DNA from: Simmondsia chinensis
Taxonomy: Eukaryota; Streptophyta; Magnoliopsida; Caryophyllales; Simmondsiaceae
Direction: 5' to 3'
Assembly: GCA_018398585.1 (NCBI GenBank)
Contig: JAGTTD010000003.1
Location: 11,850,637-11,914,636 of the forward strand
DNA length: 64,000 nucleotides
The notes beneath the pieces are model-generated. The model did not search any database. It was not told the DNA's origin and saw only the letters and a list, made by a program, of their open reading frames with translations. This document shows, in pieces, positions 13,001 to 21,235 of this stretch. A program made the position numbers and the translations under genes. Within the stretch, counting starts at the first letter, position 1; every line of letters begins with the position of its first letter.

Positions 13001-15208
13001 TCTTTTTCTCTCCATACTCATCTCCTCTGTGTTCATACAATATCCTCGTCAATTCGAATCACAACAAACAACACACTCAGTGCCACAAGGGCTCCTGCCG
13101 ATGCAGGGTCTAGGGGGGGAGGGGGTGCAATATACGCAGCCTTACTCCTTCAGGGTGCTACCCTAAAGGGAGGCAGTGTCTAAGGACCCCCAACCTGAAA
13201 AGCATAAAAACAAACGGGATAGAGAAAGCATAAAGCAATAATAAAGTAGCAAATCAACAAGCAGCAAAGCACAAAGCATCATGGAGTACAATACAACACA
13301 CAAGCAGCAAGCAACAAGCAACAAACAGCACACAACAATAGCAAACATAAGCAAACTATCAAACATATATGCCTAAGGGTGCTATGGACTAGCTTCGTTG
13401 TGCTCCTCTATTCTAAACCACTATGCTAGCTACACTTATTCTAGCCCTCCACTCAACTCTATCCAAGGCCATCTCCTCTTAGGTTTAGGTAGGTGAGGTC
13501 ATGTCTAATCGAATTACACTTCATTAAATTTGCTAGATTTTTTTAATTTTAGTACTCTACATGGCTACAATCCTAAAATATAATTCTTGATGCCCTAATC
13601 TCCATTATCATTTGTACATCAACCCCATTTCCCTTCCATTCTCTCAAGAAATAAGTGTGACTCCATTCAATAACTCAAGAATAGAAAAGTTCTATCAAAA
13701 TATGAAGGGCAAGCCAAAAAGAACGTTTGTATCGTTGTCTAAACTGCACAACGTGAATGTCACCCTATTGAAGAATGTTCTATTAGTAAATGCATTAACA
13801 GAAAGATATACACCAAAATACCTTAAAGGAATAGATAAAAAGGAAAAATTTTGGTATTTCTTCAAACACATACCTCATCTGGGACTCGAAGATACTTGAT
13901 TGTGTTTCCCCGGATGTAACACTCAGGCATTCGCCAAAATCTATCACCATCCTGCAGTTCAAGGCCACCAATTCCAAGATCATATCAATGTTTATACATT
14001 CACACGTTCAACACAAGGAACAAAAGTGCCCATCTAGATGAACTACATCACCTTAGAGGTACAAATTACTTCACGGAGGTGTATGTTCATCCATGTATCA
14101 CAATTAACCAAATGTCCATTGTAGGTCTCCCCATTCTTTAGTTCCACTAGCTACACAACAAAATCGCATAAAAGGTCAAACAATTGCCATACAGGCCAAA
14201 CATATATACCATAATTAAAAAAACACCATAAGAACATCAGCTTGATAATAATTCATTATTCATTGGCTTGACAGTAGCGCTACCAAACCTCAAAAGAAAA
14301 AGGGCTATTTACAATGTTAGCACTTGTACTTTGCCAACTGGGTCAATTTAGTCCCTAAGCTTTCAAATGTGTCAATTTAATTCTTGTATCTTTGAAATTG
14401 TTGCAATTAAGTCCTATTCTAAAATTAATATTTAATTTTCACTAATTGACCTTACGGTTTCAAACCGAATGCAAGTGCTAATTTCTTGACGAGAAAAGCA
14501 TAAGCAATTGCTAAAACTTTATAATTCCAATCATAAATCAATTTTAAATTTATAATTTGACTTAATTGAAATTTTTTCATTTGTATAAATACTAAATTGA
14601 CATAATTAAAACTTTAGGGATTAAATTAACATAATAGTAAACGTACAAAGACTAATGGCATAAATAACCCAAGAAATATTATTAGAAAGCATAAAATTGG
14701 GTCTTATGGCTTACCATAGGGTGACCTTGCGCAGTCTTAAGCAGGGATAGAGGAAGCTGCAGATTCAAAACATGGTCAGGAAAAAACAACAAATTATTTA
14801 ATGGTAAATTACATATTAGTATCCTGAGGTGATGTATATTAATTTTTCAGTTTACAAACTTGTGAAGTAATTTTTAGTCAAAAAAGTTATATATATTTAA
14901 TAAAATAGTCCAAACAATAGTGTGAAAGAATGTAAAACTCGCTTTTATTTGTTGATAACTCCACCATCCCCTTGCTATTCCACCCATCCTACAACTGAAT
15001 TGCCATTTTGTGACATTTCTAATGAACAAGAGTTGAAAGCAAGGCCTATTTTTCACCTTAAATACTGCTATTTGGACCATTTTATTAAATTCATATAATA
15101 TTTTAGACTAAAAATTTAATACAACAAATCTCAGGGTACAAATATACAATTTACCCATTATTTAACAAAATTAAGGGGAAATTGAAGGAGACAAACTTCG
15201 ATTACCAT
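4481..15208 (-). CDS. LSM4: U6 snRNA-associated Sm-like protein LSM4
   Basis: LSM4 is a subunit of the Lsm2-8 ring that binds the U6 snRNA 3' end in the nucleus and of the Lsm1-7 ring that acts in cytoplasmic mRNA decay. Seven minus-strand coding exons are visible: 15206-15208 (ATG only), 14715-14756, 14052-14150, 13874-13951, 5812-5851, 4944-5093 and 4481-4500 (stop TAA at 4481-4483). They total 432 nt and encode 143 residues, the usual plant length. All six introns are GT-AG and phases match at every junction. Exon 2 reads [14 protein letters not shown]. Exon 3 carries Sm motif 1 ([12 protein letters not shown]...). Exon 4 carries Sm motif 2 ([10 protein letters not shown]). Exons 6-7 encode an RGG/GRGRG-rich tail ending GRGR. 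The reading frame is intact, so the gene looks functional. Intron 4 is about 8 kb and transposon-filled. Probable 3' UTR is about 4225-4480. The start rests on ATG followed directly by a GTAATC donor. Confidence 0.95.
4666..4691. repeat. Poly-T tract in LSM4 intron 6
   Basis: A run of 26 T lies in the last intron of LSM4 (4501-4943). On the gene's sense strand it is poly-A, which could be the trace of an old retroposon tail, but no body is recognisable next to it. Confidence 0.8.
6051..6222 (-). mobile_element. 5'-truncated SINE of the 5S-headed family (tail only)
   Basis: On the minus strand this reads as the LINE-derived body (CAGGTTGGGGGCACTGGG...) and the tail GGCACTGGGTATGTTCCTTT. That tail is the same type as in the SINE at 50751-50998. 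The 5S head is missing. Homology with that copy stops at about 6218, at the 5S/body junction. A 30-nt pure G tract (6100-6129) occupies the same slot that holds a 20-nt G tract in the 50.8-kb copy. It lies in LSM4 intron 4, in the gene's own orientation. Confidence 0.75.
6100..6129. repeat. Poly-G tract, 30 nt, inside SINE tail
   Basis: An uninterrupted G run replaces the CT-rich segment between GCTGCGTACATC and AGACCCTGCG on the SINE sense strand. Other copies have short mixed C/T there, so this looks like a local expansion. Confidence 0.9.
6290..6625 (-). mobile_element. 5'-truncated RTE-like LINE 3' end
   Basis: The right part is an A-rich, GC-poor 3' UTR like those at 7788-8153 and 13063-13508. 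The left part is the conserved tail (GGCTGCGTACATC, AGACCC-type block, GGGAGCC, GGCACTGGG) ending in a GTTGTTGTTGT run on the minus strand. No coding part is left. The right boundary is uncertain because no target duplication was found; it stops before the fold-back element at 6643. Confidence 0.65.
6643..7090. mobile_element. Fold-back MITE built of GGGGTAAAG repeats
   Basis: Both ends carry related terminal inverted repeats: GCCCCGTTTGGCAACGGGGT on the left, and CTCCCAAGTTTGGCAACAAG read from the right. The interior consists almost entirely of GGGGTAAAG-type units on one arm and TTTACCCCTC-type units on the other, so the whole element can fold on itself. A 37-nt C tract (6984-7020) has grown within a TTACCCC unit. 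No clean target duplication was found, so the superfamily is not certain (hAT or Harbinger-like ends are both possible). Confidence 0.6.
6984..7020. repeat. Poly-C tract, 37 nt
   Basis: An uninterrupted C run lies within the TTACCCC-repeat arm of the fold-back element. The proline-rich frame across it is not a gene. Confidence 0.9.
7788..8477 (-). mobile_element. 5'-truncated RTE-like LINE insertion
   Basis: This is a LINE copy of about 690 bp. It has the last part of ORF2 (8154-8471), a 3' UTR, and a 3' end with CAGGTTGGGGGTCCTCGG, GGGTAAGGCTGCGTACATC, AGACCCCGC, GCGGGAGCCCTTGAGGCA and a GTTGTTG tail. The 8-bp duplication TCTTCATC flanks it exactly (7780-7787 and 8478-8485), consistent with target-primed reverse transcription and 5' truncation. 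Its 3' end is the same sequence as the body and tail of the 5S-headed SINEs, which makes this LINE family the likely partner. Confidence 0.8.
8154..8471 (-). pseudogene. LINE ORF2 C-terminal fragment
   Basis: About 105 residues are readable, starting [12 protein letters not shown] and continuing with [25 protein letters not shown] sequence, a [11 protein letters not shown] block and an ALDRAGWR block. This order is characteristic of the C-terminal end of plant RTE-clade LINE reverse-transcriptase proteins, after the RT domain. The RT domain itself is absent because the insertion is 5'-truncated, so no function remains. The methionine at the start is internal to the original protein. Confidence 0.85.
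9143..9870. mobile_element. hAT-like non-autonomous element (TACCCG type) with nested SINE
   Basis: The ends are TAGAAATGGTCTTGCAAA on the left and, read inward from the right, TAGGGATGACAATATGG, a degenerate terminal inverted repeat of hAT type. The interior is rich in variants of GGGTATGG and TACCCGC, which explains the frames read there. No matching 8-bp duplication is visible, so the copy is old. It is split by the SINE at 9354-9616. Confidence 0.55.
9354..9616 (+). mobile_element. Full-length 5S rRNA-headed SINE
   Basis: The first 119 bases (9354-9472) align from end to end with plant 5S rRNA, including the GGATCCCAT block, the A box (AGTTAAGCGTGCTTGG), the GAGAGTAGTA segment and the C box (GGATGGGTGACC). 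A body follows that matches the RTE-like LINE 3' end: GGTTGGAGGTCCTCGGAAAC, GGTAAGGCTGCGTACATCC, AGACCCCGC, GCGGGAGCCC. The copy ends in GTTGTTGTTGTTGT. An exact 11-bp duplication, TGATTCTAAAA, flanks it (9343-9353 and 9617-9627), so both ends are defined. Transcription would use the internal pol III promoter of the 5S part. It is not a 5S rRNA gene, because the transcript continues into the LINE-like tail. Confidence 0.9.
10017..10068. repeat. 26-bp tandem duplication at hAT insertion site
   Basis: The unit GCACGCAACCAACTTGGTCC plus AATTAG occurs twice in a row. The second copy overlaps the left target duplication and first bases of the hAT-type element at 10066. Confidence 0.9.
10066..10796. 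mobile_element. hAT non-autonomous element (GACCGG type), 731 bp
   Basis: The left end is TAGGAGTATTCA and the right end, read inward, is TAGGGGTGTTCAAATACC. An exact 8-bp duplication, GGTCCAAT, flanks it (10058-10065 and 10797-10804), the length typical of hAT transposition. Both subterminal regions are packed with GGACCGGACCGA variants. The middle is AT-rich and has no transposase. Mobilisation would need a hAT transposase supplied elsewhere. Confidence 0.9.
11265..11698. repeat. 215-bp tandem duplication in LSM4 intron 4
   Basis: Two imperfect copies follow each other (about 11265-11479 and 11480-11698, offset 215). They share ACTCCTATCA, CCAAGGTAAAACAAGGCATT, CACATTAATGAGAAC, CCAAATATGCAGCGTGAGG and ATGCTAAATG. 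On the minus strand the first copy is open for 99 residues (11115-11414) and includes VMPCFTLE; the second copy keeps much of the same frame before breaking. I do not recognise the peptide. Confidence 0.8.
11699..11850. repeat. CT-rich low-complexity tract with internal repeat
   Basis: This is a polypyrimidine stretch in which TTTAATTCTATCCCCTCYCC occurs twice (near 11761 and 11820). The serine/leucine-rich frame across it reflects composition only. Confidence 0.85.
11980..12429. mobile_element. hAT non-autonomous element (GAGCCGAGC type), 450 bp
   Basis: The left end TAGGGGCGTAAATGAGC and the right end, read inward as TAGGGGTGTATTTGAGC, form the terminal inverted repeat. The exact 8-bp duplication GATGAGAT flanks it (11972-11979 and 12430-12437). 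The whole interior is made of drifting variants of GAGCCGAGC and GAGCTCGA. There is no coding capacity. Confidence 0.9.
12625..12925. repeat. Microsatellite cluster
   Basis: GT-rich then TGTA units occur at about 12600-12660, and a long degenerate TATACA/TACGTA tract occurs at about 12788-12925. The tyrosine/methionine-rich frame read across it on the minus strand is an artefact of the repeat. Confidence 0.9.
13063..13508 (-). mobile_element. 5'-truncated RTE-like LINE 3' end
   Basis: Read on the minus strand, it begins just after the ORF2 stop region seen in the 7.8-kb copy (shared CTAAACCACTATGC-like and CCATCTCCTC-like blocks), runs through an A-rich 3' UTR and ends with the conserved tail (CAGGTTGGGGGTCCTTAG, GGCTGCGTATATTG, GGCACTGAG, TGTTG). 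A near-perfect target duplication is seen (TCGAATCAC at 13054-13062 and TCGAATTAC at 13509-13517). It lies 366 bp from LSM4 exon 4, on the intron side. Confidence 0.75.
14302..14670. mobile_element. TIR MITE in LSM4 intron 2 (GGGTTATTTA family)
   Basis: The ends are GGGCTATTTACAATGTTAG and, read inward from the right, GGGTTATTTATGCCATTAG. Both arms carry drifting copies of GTCAATTTAGTCCCT. The flanks AAGAAAAA and AAGAAATA could be an 8-bp target duplication with one mismatch. It is the same family as the element at 33277-33651. No coding capacity. Confidence 0.65.
14802..15156. mobile_element. Mutator-type MITE in LSM4 intron 1, 355 bp
   Basis: The terminal inverted repeat is TGGTAAATTACATATTAGTA on the left against GGGTAAATTGTATATTTGTA read from the right, extending imperfectly further in. 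An exact 9-bp duplication, ATTATTTAA, flanks it (14793-14801 and 15157-15165), which fits Mutator-like transposition. There is no transposase. It is placed between the 3-nt coding exon of LSM4 and its second exon and leaves both splice sites intact. Confidence 0.85.
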
Positions 15209-15545
15209 ATTTCTAGGGCAAAGAAATCGATCCTAGATCAAGGAAGCTCACCTATAACAAAATCACATATCGGAAAAATCAGAAGTTCACAGATAATCTG
15301 GGATCAAAGAGATTAGGAAGAACAAGGCAACTGCATAAAACCCTAGAGTATTGAAAAGACGATGAAAATCACAAGAGAAGCATAAAGTATGATGAAGCTT
15401 TGGGAAACCCTAAAAACGAGAAAGTAGAAGAAAGGTACCCACTGTTAACGACTGAAGAGCGGCAGCACTCTCACTCTCTCACTTCTCTCTTTCTATGGAG
15501 TTGGAAATGAATCAAGCAGGTGTCTATGCCCTCGTTGTGCTTTTC
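15209..15545 (-). promoter_or_regulatory. LSM4: LSM4 5' UTR and proximal promoter region
   Basis: Upstream of the ATG the minus strand has an AG acceptor at about 15255 (TTGTTATAG) and a possible donor GTACCT at about 15434, suggesting a 5'-UTR intron of about 180 bp. GA-rich sequence at 15470-15500 is probably the transcribed leader. A TTAGGGTTT telo-box-like motif lies at about 15408-15416. No clear TATA box is seen. Start of transcription is not fixed by sequence alone. Confidence 0.45.
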
Positions 15546-16138
15546 AAAGGAGTTTAAGGGCAGGTCAATTTTTTTTTTTTTTTTTGGAACATTGGGTCAA
15601 ATTATTTAAGAGTTATATTTTTAATTTCATCAAATAATATAGTTAAATACTGTACTTTTAATTTTATAAAATAACTTCTTAAATTTTATTATTATATACA
15701 ATACACTCCTTTTAATTTAAAAAAATAGCTCTTAAACTTTGTTATTATACATAATTTACCTCCAAACTTTGTTACTAACCACAACTTACTCCTTAGAAAT
15801 TAATAAATTTGAAATTAACAAATTTAAAGACAAATTATGAAAAAAAATTTGAAAAAATAATAGTATTTTTTAACTTTGGAAAAAATTAGATTAATAAATT
15901 AAAATTAAAAATATGTATCAAAATAAAAATAAATTTTTTTTTTTTACTTTTATACAAAAGATTTTTTTTTATTTGATTATACAAAAGATATGAATTTTAT
16001 ATTTTTAGACGAAAGATAGGAATTTATGTTTCTAGGTAAAAGTTAAGAGGATTTTCTAAAATTTACAAAAAATAATTATTTTAATTAATTAGAGTAATCA
16101 AGTTTTAAATTTAAAAAATAATAAAATATTTTTTAAGT
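15546..16138. other. AT-rich spacer between LSM4 and copia LTR
   Basis: The stretch is very AT-rich with several related segments (AAACTTTGTTATTATA-like) and a 19-nt T run near 15571. No gene or defined element ends are visible. Only about 600 bp separate LSM4 from the copia LTR. Confidence 0.5.
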
Positions 16139-16389
16139 GTGGGAGGCTCTCTCTCTCTCTCTCTATATATATACATAGGGATGTGTATGTTACTATTAAG
16201 ATTTGAGAGGATTGAGAGCTGAGAGACATCTCATGTAAACTCCAATGATATTAATGAATTATTGTGCTCCCCTCCGTGGATGTAGGCTTCGGCTGAACCA
16301 CGTAAATTCCTGTGTTCTCTCCTATCCCCTCTCACATATGATTGCTATTTCGATTTAGGGTTCAGTATTCTGTGGATGATTATAATATT
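16139..16389 (+). repeat. Partial 5' LTR of copia element
   Basis: The stretch from GTGGGAGGCT through TGAATTATTGTGCT to TGATTATAATATT is closely similar to 30680-30922, and both are followed by TGGTATCAG. A CT/TA microsatellite lies at 16146-16172. The upstream part of the LTR seen at 30.5 kb is lacking here. Confidence 0.7.
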
Positions 16390-16449
16390 TGGTATCAGGG
16401 TTCCCACAATTGGTATTAGAGCTAGGGTTCATTATTAGAGTAAATAATA

Positions 16450-17271
16450 ATGGATGGTACTAGTGATATGATAAAATTGACCGGTGAAAATTATTCAATT
16501 TGGAAGCCAATGACGGAGACCCTACTTTATTGTACAGATTTACATGACCCAATTGAGGGTGTTAGTGGTAAATCCGAAAATTTCACAGATAAAGAATGGG
16601 AGAAACTGAATAGAAAAATTGTTGGGACAATTAAACAGTGGGTAGATCTTAGTGTTTTTAACCATATATCACTAGAGACTGATGCCGAGACATTATGAAA
16701 AAATTTAGAAAGTCGGTATCAAAGAAAGACTCCACGAAATTGGGCTTTTTTGATTTAAAAGTTGGTCAATATGAAATTGAAAGAGGGACGATTAATGGCC
16801 GAACACTTGAATGAATTTTAGGATGTTGTTAACCAGTTGACTGTTATGAAAATTACTCTTGACGATGAGTTGCAGGCTTTGTTCCTTTTGAGTTCTGTAC
16901 CTGATAGTTGAGAGACATTGATGGTAATTGTTAGTAACTTAGCTTCTAATGGAAAATTGCCTTTAAGTGTTGTTAAAGACTGCTTGTTTAATGAGAAGAT
17001 GAGAAGAAATGAGATGGGTGCTGATGCGCAGGCACTTGTTACTGAGAACCGAGATAGAAGCAAGAGTAGAGGGCCTAAGGGGTGTGGTAAGTTCAGAGGT
17101 AAGTCTAAGTCTAGAGGAGAAAAATCAGAGTGTTGGCACTGTCATAAGACTGGATACTTTAAGAGATATTGTTTTCTTCTGAAGAAGGAACAAAAAAGTG
17201 AAACGAGTCAGAACAAGGTAGATGATAAGAAGACTGCAGCTGCGGTGACTGATATAATGATGGCCAGGTAA
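16450..17271 (+). pseudogene. copia gag (broken)
   Basis: The start MDGTSDMIKLTGENYSIW and the IKQWVDLSVFNHI segment are typical of plant copia gag of the UBN2/retrotran-gag type. Stops interrupt the frame at about 16696, 16756, 16819 and 16909. The nucleocapsid zinc knuckle at 17131-17172 reads CWHCHKTGYFKRYC, in which the expected histidine is tyrosine, so the CCHC motif is damaged. The normal protein would package the RNA in cytoplasmic particles. Confidence 0.8.
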
Positions 17272-17273
17272 CA

Positions 17274-17495
17274 TTGTTTTGTGCTCAGGGTGAGTGTAAT
17301 CATATAAGTGATCCTGATGTTGAAAGGATTGTTGATTCTGGTGCTTCTTATCATTGTGTTACCAAGAGAGAGTATTTTTCTACGTATAAAGCAGGCGAAC
17401 TTGGTACTAAGAAAATGGGCAACAACAGTGTTGCTAGATCATTGGGATTGGGGATATCCGTGTACAAACTAGTATTGGTTGCAATGTTACCTTGA
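17274..17495 (+). pseudogene. copia aspartic protease (broken)
   Basis: The catalytic DSGAS motif is present at 17334-17348, followed by YHCVTKREYFSTY, as in copia proteases. The frame shifts soon after, at the GNNSVA segment. It would cleave the polyprotein in an intact element. Confidence 0.75.
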
Positions 17496-17659
17496 AGAAT
17501 GTGCAACATATTCCTGAATTGCGCCTTCATCTGATTTCTGTGAATGTTTTGGATAAGGAAGGTTATACTCATCATCTTGGTGATGGAAAATGAAAGCTTA
17601 CCAAGGGGTCACTGATAGTAGCCAAAGGAAAGCTGTGTTGTTCTTCATACAAGACGCAT

Positions 17660-18432
17660 GTGACAGTGTGTGGTGGTGAATTGAACGCGGTCGAGGATGA
17701 TACTTCACCGAATTTGTGGCACAAACGGCTAGCTCATGCCAGTGAGAAAGGGTTGCAGCTATTAGCTAAAAAGTCCCTCATTCCTTCACTTGAAGGTAAG
17801 TCGCTAAACCTGTATGATGATTGTTTGTTAGGCAAGCAACATAGAGTCAATTTTTGTAAACAAATGAAATGAAAACAAAATAAGCTTGAATTGATACATT
17901 CAGACGTATGTGGTCCTATTGAGGTGGAGTCTCCAGGAGGAAATCGATATTTTGTTAGTTTTATTGATGATGCTTCACGAAAAACTTGGGTTTTTTTTTG
18001 AGATCCAAAAGCCAAGTATTTCAAGTCTTTCAACAGTTTCATGCTATGGTGGAGAGACAGACAAGGATGCTGTTGAAGTGTCTTTGAACTAACAATGGCA
18101 AAGAGTACATTAACTGAGATTTTAGAAGGTACTATAAGAAGCATGGGATTCGCCATGAAAGAACAGAACCAGGTACTCCTTATCACAATGGTGTCGCAGA
18201 AAGGATGAATAAAACCATTGTGGAGAAAACTAGATGTTTGCTCAGAATGTCGAAGCTGCCTGAGGCATTTTGGGGTGATGCTGTGAATACTGCTATGTAC
18301 ATCATCAACCGAGATCCATCAGTTCCTTTGAATTTTGACATTCCAGAGAAAGTGTGGACTGGGAAAGACATTTTTTATTCTCACTTGAAGGTGTTTGGAT
18401 GCAAAGCCTTCATGCATATGCCAAAGGAATAG
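17660..18432 (+). pseudogene. copia integrase (broken)
   Basis: The pre-integrase zinc region is seen (LWHKRLAHASEKGL, then a DDCLLGKQHRVNF segment in which the usual cysteine pair is lost). It is followed by HSDVCGPIEV and FIDDASRKTWVF, which hold the first two catalytic aspartates. Frame changes near 18000-18190 separate this from VEKTRCLLRMSKLPEAFWGD and a KVFGCKAFMHMPKE C-terminal segment. Stops are present at 17870, 18000 and 18430. Confidence 0.8.
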
Positions 18433-18930
18433 AGATCCAAGTTTGACAGTAAAGTCACTCTGTACATATTTGTAGGATATGGTGATAAGGAGTTCGGTTG
18501 CAGATTATGGGACCCCGTGAAGAAAAGGACTGTGAGAAGCAGAGATGTCGTGTTTCATGAACGTGAGAACATGGCTAATTTTGACAAATCAGAGAAGACT
18601 ACATGTGCTCCCAGTGGTGTTGCTGATACTACACCGATTGCATCTTTATTAGGTGCCACAGATGAAGAGCAGGTTTATGATGGGACAGAACTTGATAATG
18701 ACACTAAGCCAGCTGCAGTTAATGATGCTTCAGGTATAGATGGTGCCAAGCAGGGGGAGCCAGCCCCGGAACCAGTGACTGTTGAACCTAAGTTGAGAAG
18801 GTCTAATAGAGAGCGTCGGCCGTCTACGAGGTATTCCAATTCTGGTTATATTTGTCTTACTGATGAAAGAGAGCCAGAAAACTTCAAAGAAGTGCAGACT
18901 CATGAAGACAAGGATAATTGAGTCAAAGCC

Positions 18931-20121
18931 ATGGACGAAGAGATGAATTCTTTTGAGAAGAATGGAACCTATGAGTTGGTCGATCTGCCTAAGAGCAGAA
19001 AAACACTTCAGAACAAGTGGGTGTTCAAGCTGAAAAAGAACCGTGATCAAGTAGTGAAACATAAGGCTCGATTGGTGGTGAAAGAATTCAATCAGAAGAA
19101 AGGGATTAACTTTAATGAGATCTTCGCTCCAGTTGTGAAGATGAGTTCCATGGTACTAGGTATAGCAGCTAGTATGAAACTTGAGCTTGAACAATTAGAT
19201 GTGAAGAATGCATTTCTCCATGGTGACTTGCAAGAGGAGATGTGCATGAAGCAGCATAAAGGATATGAAGTTCAAAGTAAAGAGCACTTAGTTTGCAGAT
19301 TGAGAAAGAGCTTGTATGGTTTGAAATAGGCTCCTAGGCAGTGGTACAAGAAGTTTGACTCCTTTATGATGGGTCAAGGGTACAAGAGAACGGCTGCAAA
19401 TCATTTTTGTTGTAGGTAATTTCATTATTTTATTGCTTTATGTTGATAACATGCTAATTGTTGGTCAAGATGCATATATGATTCGAAAACTTAAAGAGGA
19501 GTTTTCAAAGTCCTTTGAAAGGAAAAACTTGGGTCCAGTGAAGCAGATTTTGGGTATGGACATTACCCGCGACAGAGAGGCTGAAAGTTGTGGTTGTCAC
19601 AAGAAAAGCATGTTGAACGGGTGCTTGATAGGTTCAACATAAAGAGTGCTCAACCAGTTAGCACACCTCTTGTCTCACATTTCAAATTGAGTAAACAGTC
19701 TTTTCCTATGACCAAGAAAGAGAAAGAAGAGACATCATTTATTCCTTACTCCTTTGCTGTTGGATCTTTGATGTATGCCATGGTTTGCAATAGGCCAGAT
19801 ATTGCTCATGCTGTGGGTGTTGTGAGCAGGTTTCTTTCGAATCCAAGGAAAGTTTATCGAGAAGCCGTGAAGTGGATTTTAAGATATTTGTGGGGTACTT
19901 CGAAACAGTGTTTTGGAGGCTCGAGATCGATTCTTGAAGGGTATGCTGGTTCCGATATGACGGGATGTCTCGATAGTAGGAAATCTACTTGGGGTATTTG
20001 TTCACTTTTGCAGGGGGAGCTGTGTCTTAGCAGTCCAGATTGCAAAAGTGTGAGGCTCTCTCCACTACTAAAGCTGAATACATTGATGCTATTGAAGCAG
20101 GGAAGGAAATGTTGTGGATGA
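18931..20121 (+). pseudogene. copia reverse transcriptase and RNase H (broken)
   Basis: RT landmarks include LQNKWVFKLKKN, KARLVVKEFNQKKGI, IAASMKLELEQLDVKNAFLH and RLRKSLYGLK, followed by an in-frame stop where a glutamine is expected (19327). The active-site region reads YVDN near 19440, with the second catalytic aspartate replaced by asparagine. RNase H follows from about 19950 with KSTWG and frameshifts. The order and motifs are Ty1/copia. Confidence 0.85.
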
Positions 20122-20307
20122 AGAGGTTTCTTTAAGAGTTGGGTTTGAAACAGAAAGAGTATGTGATATTCTATCACAGTTAGAGTGCAATGGACTTGAG
20201 TAAGAATTCCACGTATCGTGCCCGCATAAAGCATATTGATGTACGATATCATTGTGTTATGATCCGAAGTTGATCCGAAGAGCATTAAGTCAAGAAAAAG
20301 TTGTTTT

Positions 20308-20682
20308 TGTTATGGTTTTGTAATTCTGTAATGAACATAGTGAAGTGGTGTGTTTTATCCTTGCTTTGTTATATCTCTAGCTAGTGGTTGGCGCCAAGAG
20401 GTTGTATTAGTTGGTTAAGTCGGTTATTGGTCAAGCTTTGGTCAATATTGGCTGCTTTGGTTTAGTTAGTCGGTTATGGTTTAGTTATGTACTTAGATCA
20501 AGTATAAGTAGCTCAATCTTTGTAATGTCATTCATTCAATGAAAACACAAATTATCTCTTTGAGATATTTCTCTCTTTCTCATCTAACTTTCTCTATTAT
20601 CTCATCTCATTTCACTTCTCTTCTCATCTATACTCTCTCTCTTTCACAATGTTAATCTTCTAGGTCATCTAGAGGTTTAACA
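20308..20682 (+). repeat. Ty3/gypsy-type LTR
   Basis: The LTR starts TGTTATGG and ends TTTAACA. It is followed after two bases by the primer-binding site TGGTATCAGAGC at 20685-20696. Its start and CT-rich 3' part resemble the LTRs of the gypsy element at 46145-52073, so it is a related family. Only one copy is present here. Confidence 0.75.
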
Positions 20683-20773
20683 ATTGGTATCAGAGCCTCG
20701 TTGGAGGTTATTGGTTAGTTGAATTGCTTCAATTTGGATTGTATACATATCAAAATTCTCTTTTCTGCATTGC

Positions 20774-21235
20774 AAGGATTGAGAATCATGGCAGGAGGTG
20801 TTACAACAAGGTTAGGTGCTGCAAAAGGCCGTAGCAAGTCCATCCTATGCTGAGGTTATTGGTGCTAGTGATGCAACCGATCTGGAAGTTGTGACATCAG
20901 CTCAATTAAGCTTGCAATTGAAAGAAATGTTAGTGCAAATATGGCAGTCACAAAATGAATTGGTGCAAGGTCTGGATCAAAAGTGTGAGACACAAATTGC
21001 TCAACACTCTCAGCAAGTTGAAGAAAAGATTGTTGATTGGGTTAATCAACAAGCATTGGAGTTTGAAGAAAAGATGGCTGATCGATTTAATCAACAAATG
21101 CAGAGGTTTGAAAAGAGATTTGCTGATACATACGATCAATTCAGAGGGCAGAATGTGCCTCCGGTTCCAAAGCCTTTGCTACCTGCTAGTATAAGCACTA
21201 GCCCTAAAAGCAAAATCAGACTTAAACAATTTTAA
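20774..21235 (+). pseudogene. gypsy gag N-terminal fragment
   Basis: A frame starting MAGGVTTRLGA near 20789 shifts into SPSYAEVIGASDATDLEV, comparable to the YAEVVAGSE start of gag in the gypsy element at 51.2 kb. A glutamine-rich, probably coiled-coil stretch follows (NQQALEFEEKMADRFNQQM). It breaks off near 21190 at the border of the minisatellite. The rest of gag and pol is missing. Confidence 0.7.

Larger units (their letters stand above)
5852..13873 (-). other. LSM4: LSM4 intron 4, 8,022 bp, filled with mobile elements
   Basis: The intron lies between the exon ending in LRVPDE and the exon starting VIDKV, with GT at 13872-13873 and AG at 5852-5853 on the minus strand. It holds two LINE 3' ends plus one truncated LINE with coding sequence, two SINEs, three hAT-type elements, one fold-back MITE, a 215-bp tandem duplication and several microsatellites. 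The remaining stretches (7100-7780, 8490-9140, 10810-11260, 12440-12780) are AT-rich and show nothing assignable. The other introns are 100-718 bp, so nearly all of the extra length is transposon-derived. Confidence 0.85.
16139..20307 (+). mobile_element. Decayed Ty1/copia retrotransposon, 3' end missing
   Basis: The piece begins with a partial 5' LTR (16139-16389) that also occurs at 30680-30922, followed by a Met-tRNA type primer-binding site, TGGTATCAGG, at 16390. Gag, protease, integrase, reverse transcriptase and RNase H remnants follow in the Ty1/copia order (integrase before RT). Many stops and frameshifts break every domain. No 3' LTR is present: the copy stops where a gypsy-type LTR begins at 20308. 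It lies upstream of LSM4 in divergent orientation. Confidence 0.85.

Noticed and set aside
12720..13052. Tyrosine-rich minus-strand protein
   Set aside because: The sequence is a TATACA microsatellite.
18931..20121. An active copia reverse transcriptase
   Set aside because: In-frame stops, frameshifts and YVDN in place of YVDD show a dead copy.
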